This document shows positions 1 through 5,671 of a stretch of DNA of 9,404 nucleotides, piece by piece. The number at the start of each line of letters is the position of its first letter. Within the stretch, counting starts at the first letter, position 1. The notes beneath the pieces are model-generated. The model worked only from the letters and a program-made list of their open reading frames with translations. It was not told the DNA's origin and ran no database searches. Where the stretch lies: contig JACQPZ010000121.1 in the NCBI GenBank assembly GCA_016207265.1, positions 1-9,404 of the forward strand. Reading direction: 5' to 3'. Made by a program: the position numbers and the translations under genes. The stretch comes from Candidatus Latescibacterota bacterium (GTDB lineage: Bacteria > Eisenbacteria > RBG-16-71-46 > SZUA-252).

Positions 1-99
1 ACGGCGCGGATCCAGGAGATCCACCTTCTCGTGGGTCACATCCTGTGCGCGCGGGCCGAGGAGACCGCGCGCGGGATAAGGACGCGGCGTGACCGATGA
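1..99 (+). CDS. gmhA: C-terminal end of a GmhA-type phosphoheptose isomerase (5' truncated by window)
   Basis: Reading from base 1 gives 32 residues ending at a TGA (97-99). They contain RIQEIHLLVGHILC, which matches the C-terminal helix of the SIS-domain sedoheptulose-7-phosphate isomerase family (E. coli GmhA ends with a very similar RIQEIH...HIL segment). In that family the enzyme converts sedoheptulose 7-phosphate to D-glycero-D-manno-heptose 7-phosphate in the cytoplasm, the first step towards LPS heptose. The final dozen residues, rich in Arg, form a variable tail. The stop overlaps the ATG of the next gene (ATGA), so the two are probably translationally coupled. Only the last helix is visible, so a related SIS protein such as a DiaA-like one is possible. 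Confidence 0.65.
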   Translation, partial: TARIQEIHLLVGHILCARAEETARGIRTRRDR

Positions 100-1001
100 T
101 CGGCGACGTCCTCCGCTCGATGCGGGTCTACCAGTGGACGAAGAACCTCGTCCTCTTCGCGGGGCTCGTCTTCACCATGAAGTTCCTCGACGGGCCCTAC
201 GTGAGGGACACGATCGCGGGATTCTTCCTCTTCTCGCTGGCCGTCTCCGGCATGTACGTCCTGAACGACATTCTGGATCTCGAGCGCGACCGGCTGCATC
301 CCGTGAAGAGCACCCGCCCGATCGCCGCGGGGCGCCTTTCCACGGGCGCCGCGGCGGGCTGGTCGTTCGCGCTGCTCGCGATCGGGCTCGGCGGCTCGCT
401 CCTCCTGGGCTTGAGGTTCGGGGGCACGGCGATCGCCTACGTCTCGCTGACGCTCATCTACTCGCTCTTCTTGAAGCAGGTCGCGCTTCTCGACGTCGTC
501 ACGATCGCGCTGGGCTTCGTCCTGCGCGCGGCGGCGGGCGTCGAGCTGATCCGCGACCGGGCCTCACCCGCTGGCGAGGCGATCATCCTCTCGCCATGGC
601 TTCTCGTGTGCGCGTTCTTCCTCGCCCTGTTCCTCGCGATCGGGAAGCGGCGGCACGAGCTCGCGACGCTCGAGGCGGACGCCTCCCGGCACCGCGCCTC
701 GCTCGGCGCCTACAACTCGCGTCTTCTGGACCAGCTCGTCGCGGTGGTCACGAGCGCCACCGTGCTCGCCTATTCGGTCTACACGATCGCCCCCGAGACC
801 GTGTCCAAGTTCCGAGGCCGGCCGCTCTACCTGACGATCCCGTTCGTCCTCTACGGGATCTTCCGCTATCTCTACCTCATGTACGCCGAGGACAAGGGAG
901 GGAACCCGTCCGAGCATCTGTTTCGCGATCGGCCTACGCTCATCAACGTGATCCTCTGGGGTGTGGCGCTGCTCGTGATCCTCTACTGGCCCGAGGGCTG
1001 A
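96..1001 (+). CDS. UbiA-family prenyltransferase, probable decaprenyl-phosphate phosphoribosyltransferase
   Basis: This 301-residue polytopic membrane protein belongs to the UbiA superfamily. The N-terminus has the QWTKN segment (14-18) typical of the phosphoribosyltransferase branch. The Mg-diphosphate motif NDILDLERD (57-65) continues into HPVKSTRPIAAG (68-79). A second conserved stretch is YSLFLKQVALLD (122-133) followed by GFVLRAAAG (140-148), then KRRHEL (184-189). Hydrophobic segments run throughout. Characterised relatives (mycobacterial Rv3806c) transfer 5-phosphoribose from PRPP to polyprenyl phosphate, giving the lipid precursor of arabinofuranosyl donors. That specificity is inferred here. 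The ATG at 96 overlaps the upstream stop; an AAGGA at 78-82 lies rather far upstream (13 nt). A later ATG at 120 would remove eight residues and is less likely. Another UbiA acceptor specificity cannot be excluded. Confidence 0.8.
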   Translation: MIGDVLRSMRVYQWTKNLVLFAGLVFTMKFLDGPYVRDTIAGFFLFSLAVSGMYVLNDILDLERDRLHPVKSTRPIAAGRLSTGAAAGWSFALLAIGLGGSLLLGLRFGGTAIAYVSLTLIYSLFLKQVALLDVVTIALGFVLRAAAGVELIRDRASPAGEAIILSPWLLVCAFFLALFLAIGKRRHELATLEADASRHRASLGAYNSRLLDQLVAVVTSATVLAYSVYTIAPETVSKFRGRPLYLTIPFVLYGIFRYLYLMYAEDKGGNPSEHLFRDRPTLINVILWGVALLVILYWPEG

Positions 1002-1003
1002 AC

Positions 1004-1900
1004 GTGCGGCGCGCCACCGCGCTTCGGGTCCGCTGTCCGGCGAAGATAAACCTGGGCTTCTGGATCCTCGGCCGCCGCCCCGACGGCCATCACGAAGTCG
1101 ACACGATCTTGCAGGCGGTGTCCCTGGAGGACGAGATCCTGCTCGAGGCGTCGGGCGGCGAGGGGCTCGCGCTCGAAACGCGCGGGAGACCGATCCTCGG
1201 GGAAGGCGCCAACATTGTCGAGCGCGCGTGGTATTTGATTCAAGACCGCGCGGGGCGGAAGCTCCCGGGGATCCGGGTCACGCTGACGAAACGCATCCCC
1301 GTCGGGGGCGGGCTGGGGGGAGGAAGCAGCGATGCGGCCGGTTTTCTCCTCGGAGCCGACCGGCTCCTGGGATTGGCGATCGGCGGAGCGGACCTGATGG
1401 GCCTCGCTTCGCGGCTCGGAGCCGATGTTCCGTTTTTCATGCGCGGCGGAACAGCCCGCGGAACCGGTCGCGGCGACCGGGTGAGACATCTTTGTCCGGC
1501 ACCCCCGGCCTGGATCGTACTCGCGACCCCACCTGTCGCAGTTTCAACAACTTGGGCCTACGGGCGGGCGAGAATTCGATTGACACTCGGGAGGGGCGCC
1601 GCTAGTATGCTGGCTGCGGCGCTTGGGCACGGACGTTGGGACGTGATTGCGCCGCTTTTGCACAATGATTTTGAGGACGTTGTCCTTCCCGAGTTCCCGG
1701 CCGTCGCGAAATTGAGGCGCGCGCTCCACGCGGGCGGAGCCTTGGGTTCGCTTCTGTCGGGCAGTGGTTCCACGGTATTCGGCCTTGCATCGACGATGGA
1801 GCACGCGCGGCGTCTGGCCGAGAGAGCGGCGGCCGAAGGAGCGCTCGTGCACGTCGTGCGCACGACGGAACGAGGCGTTGCCGTAGCGGGGCAACCCTAG
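1004..1900 (+). CDS. ispE: 4-diphosphocytidyl-2-C-methyl-D-erythritol kinase
   Basis: This GHMP-family kinase of the cytoplasmic MEP isoprenoid pathway phosphorylates the 2-hydroxyl of CDP-methylerythritol with ATP. The 298-residue product has the expected family length. PAKINLGFWILGRRPDGHHE (12-31) carries the catalytic-site lysine K14. The glycine-rich ATP loop PVGGGLGGGSSDAA lies at 99-112, LGADVPFF with the catalytic Asp at 138-145, and the C-terminal LLSGSGSTVFG at 250-260. The reading frame is open back to base 89, but that part overlaps the UbiA-family gene in another frame. The GTG at 1004, two bases after its stop and preceded by a GAGGG, gives the canonical N-terminus. The 3' half (about 1490-1690) uses more AT-rich codons than its neighbours and contains a promoter-like element at 1580-1608. 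Confidence 0.95.
   Translation: MRRATALRVRCPAKINLGFWILGRRPDGHHEVDTILQAVSLEDEILLEASGGEGLALETRGRPILGEGANIVERAWYLIQDRAGRKLPGIRVTLTKRIPVGGGLGGGSSDAAGFLLGADRLLGLAIGGADLMGLASRLGADVPFFMRGGTARGTGRGDRVRHLCPAPPAWIVLATPPVAVSTTWAYGRARIRLTLGRGAASMLAAALGHGRWDVIAPLLHNDFEDVVLPEFPAVAKLRRALHAGGALGSLLSGSGSTVFGLASTMEHARRLAERAAAEGALVHVVRTTERGVAVAGQP
1580..1608 (+). promoter_or_regulatory. Putative sigma70 promoter inside ispE
   Basis: TTGACA (1580-1585) is a perfect -35 consensus. It is separated by exactly 17 bp from TAGTAT (1603-1608), a 4/6 match to the -10 hexamer that keeps its most conserved T, A and final T. Transcription would start near 1615, about 400 nt before spoVG, and could also feed tRNA-Gln and prs. 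The codons that spell the hexamers (TTG, ACA, AGT) are AT-richer than usual for this GC-rich gene, consistent with selection for the DNA element. This is a sequence match only. Confidence 0.5.
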
Positions 1901-2014
1901 CGGCACCGACCGGCACCGGAAGTTCGGGTGTGGGGGTCTGATCGGTCGGATCCAGCGATGGACTCCATGGACTTCGACGGAACGAGGTCCGGAACTCGAG
2001 GTGGGTGATACGCG

Positions 2015-2305
2015 ATGACGCTCGAAATCACCGAGGTCCGAATTTCCCTCAGGGATGATGACAAGCTGAAAGCGTTTGCGAGCATGACCTTCAATGACGC
2101 CTTCGTCATCCGGGGTTTGAAGATCATCGAGGGGACGAACGGGATGTTCGTTGCGATGCCCAGCCGCAAGCGTCCGGATGGGACCTATCAGGACGTGGCC
2201 CATCCGATCAACAACGAGACGAGGAAGTTCATCGAGGACCGAATCCTCGACGAGTATCAGAAGGAGCGGGCGAAGCAACCGTCCCTCGTGGGAATCTCCA
2301 CGTAG
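2015..2305 (+). CDS. spoVG: SpoVG family RNA/DNA-binding regulator
   Basis: This 96-residue protein has the SpoVG fold signature. It opens with MTLEITEVRISLRD (1-14), then KLKAFASMTFNDAFVIRGLKI (18-38) and the GMFVAMPSRK block (43-52), followed by YQDVAHPIN (58-66). In Firmicutes SpoVG affects septation and sporulation. In other phyla it is a small nucleic-acid-binding regulator, and nothing here suggests sporulation. The ATG is preceded by GAGGTG (1998-2003) with an 11-nt spacer. The gene stands 114 bp after ispE and 72 bp before a tRNA gene. The gap from ispE has no clear terminator, so read-through or expression from the promoter inside ispE are both possible. Confidence 0.95.
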   Translation: MTLEITEVRISLRDDDKLKAFASMTFNDAFVIRGLKIIEGTNGMFVAMPSRKRPDGTYQDVAHPINNETRKFIEDRILDEYQKERAKQPSLVGIST

Positions 2306-2377
2306 GGCCGGATCGAGGGCGTCCGCCGGCGCCCGGTGAACTCGATCGGGGCTCGGTCCTCGGTTCGACAAGCGGAT

Positions 2378-2452
2378 TGGGGCGTCGGCAAGTGGTAAGC
2401 CAGGAGACTTTGGATCTCCCATCCGGAGGTTCGAATCCTCCCGCCCCAACCA
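2378..2452 (+). tRNA. tRNA-Gln (anticodon UUG), CCA encoded
   Basis: A full cloverleaf can be folded by eye. The acceptor stem is TGGGGCG/CGCCCCA (2378-2384 with 2442-2448). The D stem is GGC/GCC around AAGTGGTAA. The anticodon stem is GGAGA/TCTCC with loop CTTTGGA, giving anticodon TTG. The T stem is GGAGG/CCTCC with loop TTCGAAT. The discriminator is A2449, followed by genomic CCA (2450-2452). The U1-A72 first pair is characteristic of bacterial glutamine tRNA. The length of 75 nt with CCA equals that of E. coli tRNA-Gln. Six T residues follow the CCA directly. Confidence 0.97.
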
Positions 2453-2495
2453 TTTTTTGCGCGCCTTTGCGACGCGTTTGGAGTAGGATGGTTTG

Positions 2496-2514
2496 CGCCG
2501 TCGAAGGGACGGCG
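2496..2514 (+). repeat. Inverted repeat (7-bp hairpin) in prs leader
   Basis: CGCCGTC (2496-2502) pairs perfectly with GACGGCG (2508-2514) around the 5-nt loop GAAGG. The following bases (GATTGATTTG) are only moderately T-rich, so this is a weak terminator candidate at best. It could instead mark the 3' processing region of the tRNA transcript. Confidence 0.5.
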
Positions 2515-2550
2515 GATTGATTTGACCCAGGACAATTGACCTCGGTCGCC

Positions 2551-2578
2551 GGGCCCCGGAGGCTTTGCCCTCCGGCCC
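2551..2578 (+). repeat. Inverted repeat (GC-rich hairpin) in prs leader
   Basis: CCGGAGG (2556-2562) pairs with CCTCCGG (2569-2575) around the loop CTTTGC. An outer GGG/CCC (2551-2553 with 2576-2578) can extend it across a 2-nt bulge. No T-run follows, so it is not a canonical intrinsic terminator. Confidence 0.55.
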
Positions 2579-2603
2579 ATCGAGCGCTCATGGCGCGTCG
2601 GGC

Positions 2604-2645
2604 CCGATTGACGAAGTCGTCAATCGGCCTTGGGTCTTTTCTTTG
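2604..2645 (+). terminator. Candidate terminator or attenuator ahead of prs
   Basis: CCGATTGACGA and TCGTCAATCGG (2604-2614 and 2617-2627) form a perfect 11-bp inverted repeat with a 2-base centre, folding realistically as a 9-bp stem with a 6-nt loop. A T-rich run TCTTTTCTTTG (2635-2645) starts 7 nt after the stem. That distance is longer than in a classic intrinsic terminator, so attenuation of prs is a hypothesis. The structure lies 25 nt before the prs ribosome binding site. Confidence 0.35.
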
Positions 2646-2659
2646 TTCGGGGATCCCCT

Positions 2660-2665
2660 GGAGGG
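2660..2665 (+). promoter_or_regulatory. Ribosome binding site that fixes the prs start
   Basis: GGAGGG lies 4 nt before the ATG at 2670. It is the only strong Shine-Dalgarno match near the possible prs starts, and so favours 2670 over the internal ATG at 2739 and the frame-open region upstream. Confidence 0.75.
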
Positions 2666-2669
2666 AACG

Positions 2670-3683
2670 ATGACGGTGAAGCTTGCAGCGGACCGGAGGC
2701 GCTCGCCCGCCTTGAGCCCGCGGCCCGAATCCACCGGGATGCGCTCCGCGGAAACGCGGCTGAGACTGTTCACGGGAAACGCGAACCGCCCGCTGGCGCA
2801 GGCCATCTGCGACTATCTCGCGACCGAGCTGGGCGACGCGACCGTGGATCAATTCTCCGACGGGGAGACGTTCGTCAAGGTCAACGAGAACATCCGTGGC
2901 TCCGACATCTTCGTGTTCCAGCCGACGTTCGCCCCCGCGACCAATCTCATGGAGCTTCTCGTGATGATCGACGCCGTGCGGCGGGCGTCCGCCCGGCGGG
3001 TGACGGCGGTCATACCCTACTTCGGGTATCAGCGGCAGGATCGAAAGGACCAGCCCCGCGTTCCGATCACCGCGAAGCTCGTCGCGAACCTGATCACGAC
3101 GGCGGGCGCGGACCGGGTGATGACGATGGATCTCCATTCGGCGCAGATCCAGGGGTTCTTCGACATCCCGTTCGACCATCTCTACGCGGCGCCGGTGCTC
3201 GTCGATTACTTCATGCGCCGGCAACTCCCGAACCTGATCGCGGTTGCGCCCGACATCGGAAGCGTGAAGATGGCGCGCGCGTACGCGAAGCGGCTCGGCG
3301 TGGGGCTCGCCATCGTGGACAAGCGGCGACCCCGGCCCGACGCGGTCGAGATGATGAATGTGATCGGAGAGGTCGAGGGGAAGAACGTCGTGATCTTCGA
3401 CGACATCGTCAGCACCGGGTCCACGCTCGTCGAGTCGGCCGTGGCGCTCAAACGCGCCGGCGCCCAGGAGATCTACGCGGCCTGCACCCACGCGGTCCTC
3501 TGCGGCGACGCTTCGAAGCGCGTCGACGAGTCGCCCATCCAGGAATTGGTGGTGACGGACAGCATTCCGCACGTGGAGCGGGCGCTGCCGCTGAAGATCA
3601 AGGTGCTCACGGTCGCCGGGCTCCTGGGCGAGGCGATCCGCCGCATCCATGACGAAGAGTCCCTGAGCTCGCTGTTCATCTAG
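2670..3683 (+). CDS. prs: Ribose-phosphate pyrophosphokinase (PRPP synthase)
   Basis: This cytoplasmic enzyme makes PRPP from ribose 5-phosphate and ATP for nucleotide, His, Trp and NAD synthesis. The 337-residue product contains LFTGNANRPLAQAI (33-46), FSDGE (62-66) and PYFGYQRQDRKDQPR (116-130). The family signature DLHSAQIQGFFDIP is at 154-167, the flexible-loop KRRP at 218-221 and the PRPP loop IFDDIVSTGST at 242-252. The usual bacterial loop is DTGGT after the acidic pair; here it is STGST. About 28 residues precede the conserved N-terminus, which in most homologues lies close to the initiator Met, so this copy has an N-terminal extension rich in Arg, Ser and Pro. The start with a strong GGAGGG was chosen. 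An ATG at 2739 would give a normal 314 residues but lacks a good ribosome binding site. PRPP made here could serve the UbiA-family transferase upstream. Confidence 0.96.
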   Translation: MTVKLAADRRRSPALSPRPESTGMRSAETRLRLFTGNANRPLAQAICDYLATELGDATVDQFSDGETFVKVNENIRGSDIFVFQPTFAPATNLMELLVMIDAVRRASARRVTAVIPYFGYQRQDRKDQPRVPITAKLVANLITTAGADRVMTMDLHSAQIQGFFDIPFDHLYAAPVLVDYFMRRQLPNLIAVAPDIGSVKMARAYAKRLGVGLAIVDKRRPRPDAVEMMNVIGEVEGKNVVIFDDIVSTGSTLVESAVALKRAGAQEIYAACTHAVLCGDASKRVDESPIQELVVTDSIPHVERALPLKIKVLTVAGLLGEAIRRIHDEESLSSLFI

Positions 3684-3718
3684 AAAGCACCGAACGGAAA
3701 GAAGGAAGGAGTCGCAGC

Positions 3719-4396
3719 ATGGCCATCGTTTCGCTGGAAGCCTCCCGCCGCGAAGGCGTCGGCAAGGGCGTGGCGCGAAAGCTCCGCGTCGAGGGGCGCG
3801 TCCCCGGGGTCTACTACGGGCGCGGTGAGGAATCGATCCCGCTCGTCGTGGGCTTGAAAGAGCTCGAGGCGGTGATCCACAACGCCGAGGGGAGCAACGT
3901 CATCGTGGATCTCAAGGTCGCCGGCGCCCAGGCGAAGGAGCGCAAGGCCCTGATCCGGGAGATCCAGCGCGACCCCGTGGCCGGATCCATTCTCCACCTG
4001 GATCTCCAGCACATCTCGCTCACCGAGCGCATCACGGTCGAGGTGCCCGTCGTGCTCGTCGGGACCCCCGTCGGGGTGAAGGACGCGGGGGGGATCCTGG
4101 AGCACCTCCTGCGCGAGGTCGAGGTCGAATGCCTGCCGACGGACATCCCGTCGAAGCTCGAGGTGGACGTGAGCGCGCTCGGAATCGGCGACACGCTGCA
4201 CGTGAGCGACATCAAGGCCGAGCGCGCGACGATCCAGACGGAGGCGGACCGCGCGATCGCAACCGTCGTGCCGCCGACCGTGCTCGAGGAGCCCAAGCCG
4301 GCCGAGGAAGCCGCTCCCGCCGAGCCCGAGCTGATCGCGAAGGAGAAGAAGGAGGAGGAAGAGGGCGAACCGGAGGAGGGAGGCAAGCAAGGTTAG
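3719..4396 (+). CDS. rplY: Large ribosomal protein bL25, long CTC form
   Basis: This 5S rRNA-binding ribosomal protein has the two-domain CTC architecture. The N-terminal bL25 domain (about 1-98) has REGVGKGVARKLRVEGRVPGVYYG at 11-34 and LIREIQRDPVAGSILHLDL at 78-96. The C-terminal TL5 domain (about 99-188) includes VPVVLVGTPVGVKDAGG (109-125) and LGIGDTLHVSDI (154-165). A highly charged Glu/Lys/Pro tail (189-225) follows, common in GC-rich lineages. In Bacillus the long form is a stress-induced protein. AAGGAG at 3706-3711 is 7 nt before the ATG. The gene follows prs by 35 bp, the standard prs-ctc-pth arrangement, so cotranscription is likely. Confidence 0.95.
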   Translation: MAIVSLEASRREGVGKGVARKLRVEGRVPGVYYGRGEESIPLVVGLKELEAVIHNAEGSNVIVDLKVAGAQAKERKALIREIQRDPVAGSILHLDLQHISLTERITVEVPVVLVGTPVGVKDAGGILEHLLREVEVECLPTDIPSKLEVDVSALGIGDTLHVSDIKAERATIQTEADRAIATVVPPTVLEEPKPAEEAAPAEPELIAKEKKEEEEGEPEEGGKQG

Positions 4397-4412
4397 CGTC
4401 GCGAGAATCGTC

Positions 4413-4985
4413 GTGGGGCTGGGTAATCCGGGGACCGAGTACGAAGGGACCCGACACAACGCCGGCTTCATGGCGGTGGATCAGCTCGCGCGGCTGCTGG
4501 GTCGCTTCAGCGGGTGGACCCGCCAGGGCGTGATGCTCCGCGGGAAGGGGAGGGCGGAGCGCCACGAGGTCGCGCTCGCGAAGCCGCAGACGTACATGAA
4601 CCGGAGCGGCACCGCGGTCGGGGCGCTCCTGAGCGAGGGCTGGCTCCCGTCGGAGCTGCTCGTGATCTGCGACGACGTCTACCTGCCGCTCGGAGCGATC
4701 CGGCTCCGCCCCGCGGGCGGGACGGGCGGGCACCAGGGGCTCGAGTCGATCGTCGCCGAGATCGGCACGAGCGAATTCGCGAGGCTCAGGATCGGCGTCG
4801 GGCCGGGCCCTGGCTCCGCGGAGCTTCCCGATTACGTCCTCGCTCCGTTCACGGCGGAGGAGCGGGCCCGTTTGCCAGAATTGCTGGAGGCCGCCGCGGG
4901 AGCCGCGTTCGACGCGGCCGCGACGGGCGTGCACCAAGCGATGAACCGATGGAACCGTTACGGACTGGATCCGGTTGAGGAGTGA
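4413..4985 (+). CDS. pth: Peptidyl-tRNA hydrolase (start codon uncertain)
   Basis: This monomeric cytosolic enzyme cleaves the ester bond of peptidyl-tRNAs released from stalled ribosomes. From the GTG at 4413 the product has 190 residues. GLGNPG is at 2-7, TRHNAGF with catalytic His15 at 13-19, KPQTYMNRSG with Asn63 at 57-66, the Asp pair at 87-88 before LPLG, and GGTGGHQGL with His107 at 102-110. The family usually has GGHNGL; here Gln replaces Asn. The GTG is the only ATG/GTG/TTG in frame after the upstream TGA at 4332, but it starts directly at GLGNPG and drops the first beta strand found in homologues. In-frame codons upstream read V-S-V-A-R-I-V (4392-4412) and look like genuine pth sequence, so the real start may be a non-canonical codon. 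It follows rplY by 16 bp and its stop lies 8 bp before the rpsF ATG. Confidence 0.92.
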   Translation: MGLGNPGTEYEGTRHNAGFMAVDQLARLLGRFSGWTRQGVMLRGKGRAERHEVALAKPQTYMNRSGTAVGALLSEGWLPSELLVICDDVYLPLGAIRLRPAGGTGGHQGLESIVAEIGTSEFARLRIGVGPGPGSAELPDYVLAPFTAEERARLPELLEAAAGAAFDAAATGVHQAMNRWNRYGLDPVEE

Positions 4986-4993
4986 GAAACCAG

Positions 4994-5374
4994 ATGAAGA
5001 CCTACGAAACGACGATCATCTTCGACCCCGGCCTCGAGGAGGCCCGTATCAACGACGAGGTGGACCGCGTCTCGCAGAGCATCGGCCAGGCCGGCGGCGA
5101 GGTGGTCGAGGTCCAGCGTTGGGGGAAGCGGAAGCTGGCCTACAACATCCGGAAGCGCCGCGACGGAACGTACGTCCACGTGAAGCACAAGAGCCCGCCC
5201 GAGCTGATCGCGGAGATGGACCGGCGCTTCCGCCTGAGCGAGCTCGTGCTGCGGCATCTGACCGTGCTGGCCGTGAAGGAGTCGCCGGTCGTCGCCGAGG
5301 ACGCCGCGAAGGGAGCCGAGGCCCAAGCCGCCGGCGCGGCTGGCGAGCCGGTTCCGACGGTGCCGCGGGGATGA
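4994..5374 (+). CDS. rpsF: Small ribosomal protein bS6
   Basis: bS6 binds the central domain of 16S rRNA as a heterodimer with bS18, encoded next door. The 126-residue product opens with MKTYETTIIFDPGL (1-14). It contains VEVQRWGKRKLAYNIRKRRDGTYV (38-61) and ends its core at RLSELVLRHLTVLAVKE (80-96). A low-complexity Ala/Glu tail (97-126) lies beyond the core. The ATG at 4994 matches the normal bS6 N-terminus and has GAGGAG (4977-4982) upstream. A GTG at 4982 overlaps the pth stop and would add four residues (MRNQ), which is less likely. The gap to rpsR holds no ssb or priB, unlike the Firmicute and gammaproteobacterial operons. Confidence 0.95.
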   Translation: MKTYETTIIFDPGLEEARINDEVDRVSQSIGQAGGEVVEVQRWGKRKLAYNIRKRRDGTYVHVKHKSPPELIAEMDRRFRLSELVLRHLTVLAVKESPVVAEDAAKGAEAQAAGAAGEPVPTVPRG

Positions 5375-5428
5375 CGGCATCCGGGTCGCACACGCTCCGA
5401 AGCACGACCGCCCGAGGAGGAGAGGTTC

Positions 5429-5671
5429 ATGGCACGTGAAGGCGAATCACGATCGTTCCGACGGAAGTTTTGCAAGCTTTGCTTCGACAAAATCGACCGC
5501 ATCGACTACAAGGACGACCGGCGGCTGACCCGATTCATCACGGACCGCGGCAAGATCGTGCCGCGGCGCATCTCCGGAACGTGCGCGCGTCACCAGGCGC
5601 AGATCACCGAGGCCGTGAAGCGCGCGCGCATCCTGGCGCTCCTGCCGTTCACCAGTGAGCAGTATCGCTGA
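5429..5671 (+). CDS. rpsR: Small ribosomal protein bS18, cysteine-containing (zinc-type) form
   Basis: This 80-residue partner of bS6 in the 30S platform has the core IDYKDDRRLTRFITDRGKIVPRRISGTCARHQ (25-56) and AVKRARILALLPF (62-74). C15-x-x-C18 with C52 and H55 gives four potential metal ligands, the pattern of the zinc-containing C+ form. E. coli S18, by contrast, keeps only one of these cysteines. A very strong AGGAGG (5415-5420) and a second AGAGG (5421-5425) precede the ATG. The 3' end overlaps the next gene by 17 bp. Confidence 0.96.
   Translation: MAREGESRSFRRKFCKLCFDKIDRIDYKDDRRLTRFITDRGKIVPRRISGTCARHQAQITEAVKRARILALLPFTSEQYR

Larger units (their letters stand above)
2453..2669 (+). 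promoter_or_regulatory. Structured leader between tRNA-Gln and prs
   Basis: This 217-bp gap is the longest non-coding stretch of the window. It opens with T6 directly after the tRNA CCA and contains three inverted repeats (2496-2514, 2551-2578, 2604-2627). It ends with the prs ribosome binding site. Two TTGACC boxes (2522-2527, 2536-2541) look like -35 elements, but no good -10 follows at 16-18 bp. GGGCCC-type blocks occur in and between the second and third repeats, so alternative pairings are possible. I do not recognise a known riboswitch consensus. Confidence 0.5.

Noticed and set aside
89..1003. Upstream extension of the ispE frame from a GTG at 89
   Set aside because: The extension is Arg-rich and overlaps the UbiA-family gene in another frame. 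IspE homology begins just after 1004, where a GTG with a Shine-Dalgarno-like GAGGG is present.
1958..2008. 16-codon open frame just before spoVG, ending in the spoVG ribosome binding site region
   Set aside because: It has no Shine-Dalgarno sequence and no recognisable leader-peptide codon run. A short open frame like this is likely by chance.
2317..2334. Small hairpin after spoVG (GGGCG/CGCCC) as a terminator
   Set aside because: The stem is only 5 bp with an 8-nt loop and is not followed by a T-run.
2649..2658. GGGGATCCCC palindrome before the prs ribosome binding site
   Set aside because: A 10-bp palindrome has no room for a hairpin loop and is common in GC-rich DNA. No known operator resembles it.
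2453..2669. PRPP-sensing ykkC-type riboswitch ahead of prs
   Set aside because: The location is tempting, but I could not find the conserved ykkC core blocks, and the hairpins do not match the known layout. A covariance-model search would settle it.
2229..3650. 473-codon open frame on the minus strand opposite prs
   Set aside because: It is antisense to a fully conserved prs gene and part of spoVG. Its product is rich in Arg, His and Asp with no domain, as expected for a codon-bias shadow in GC-rich DNA.
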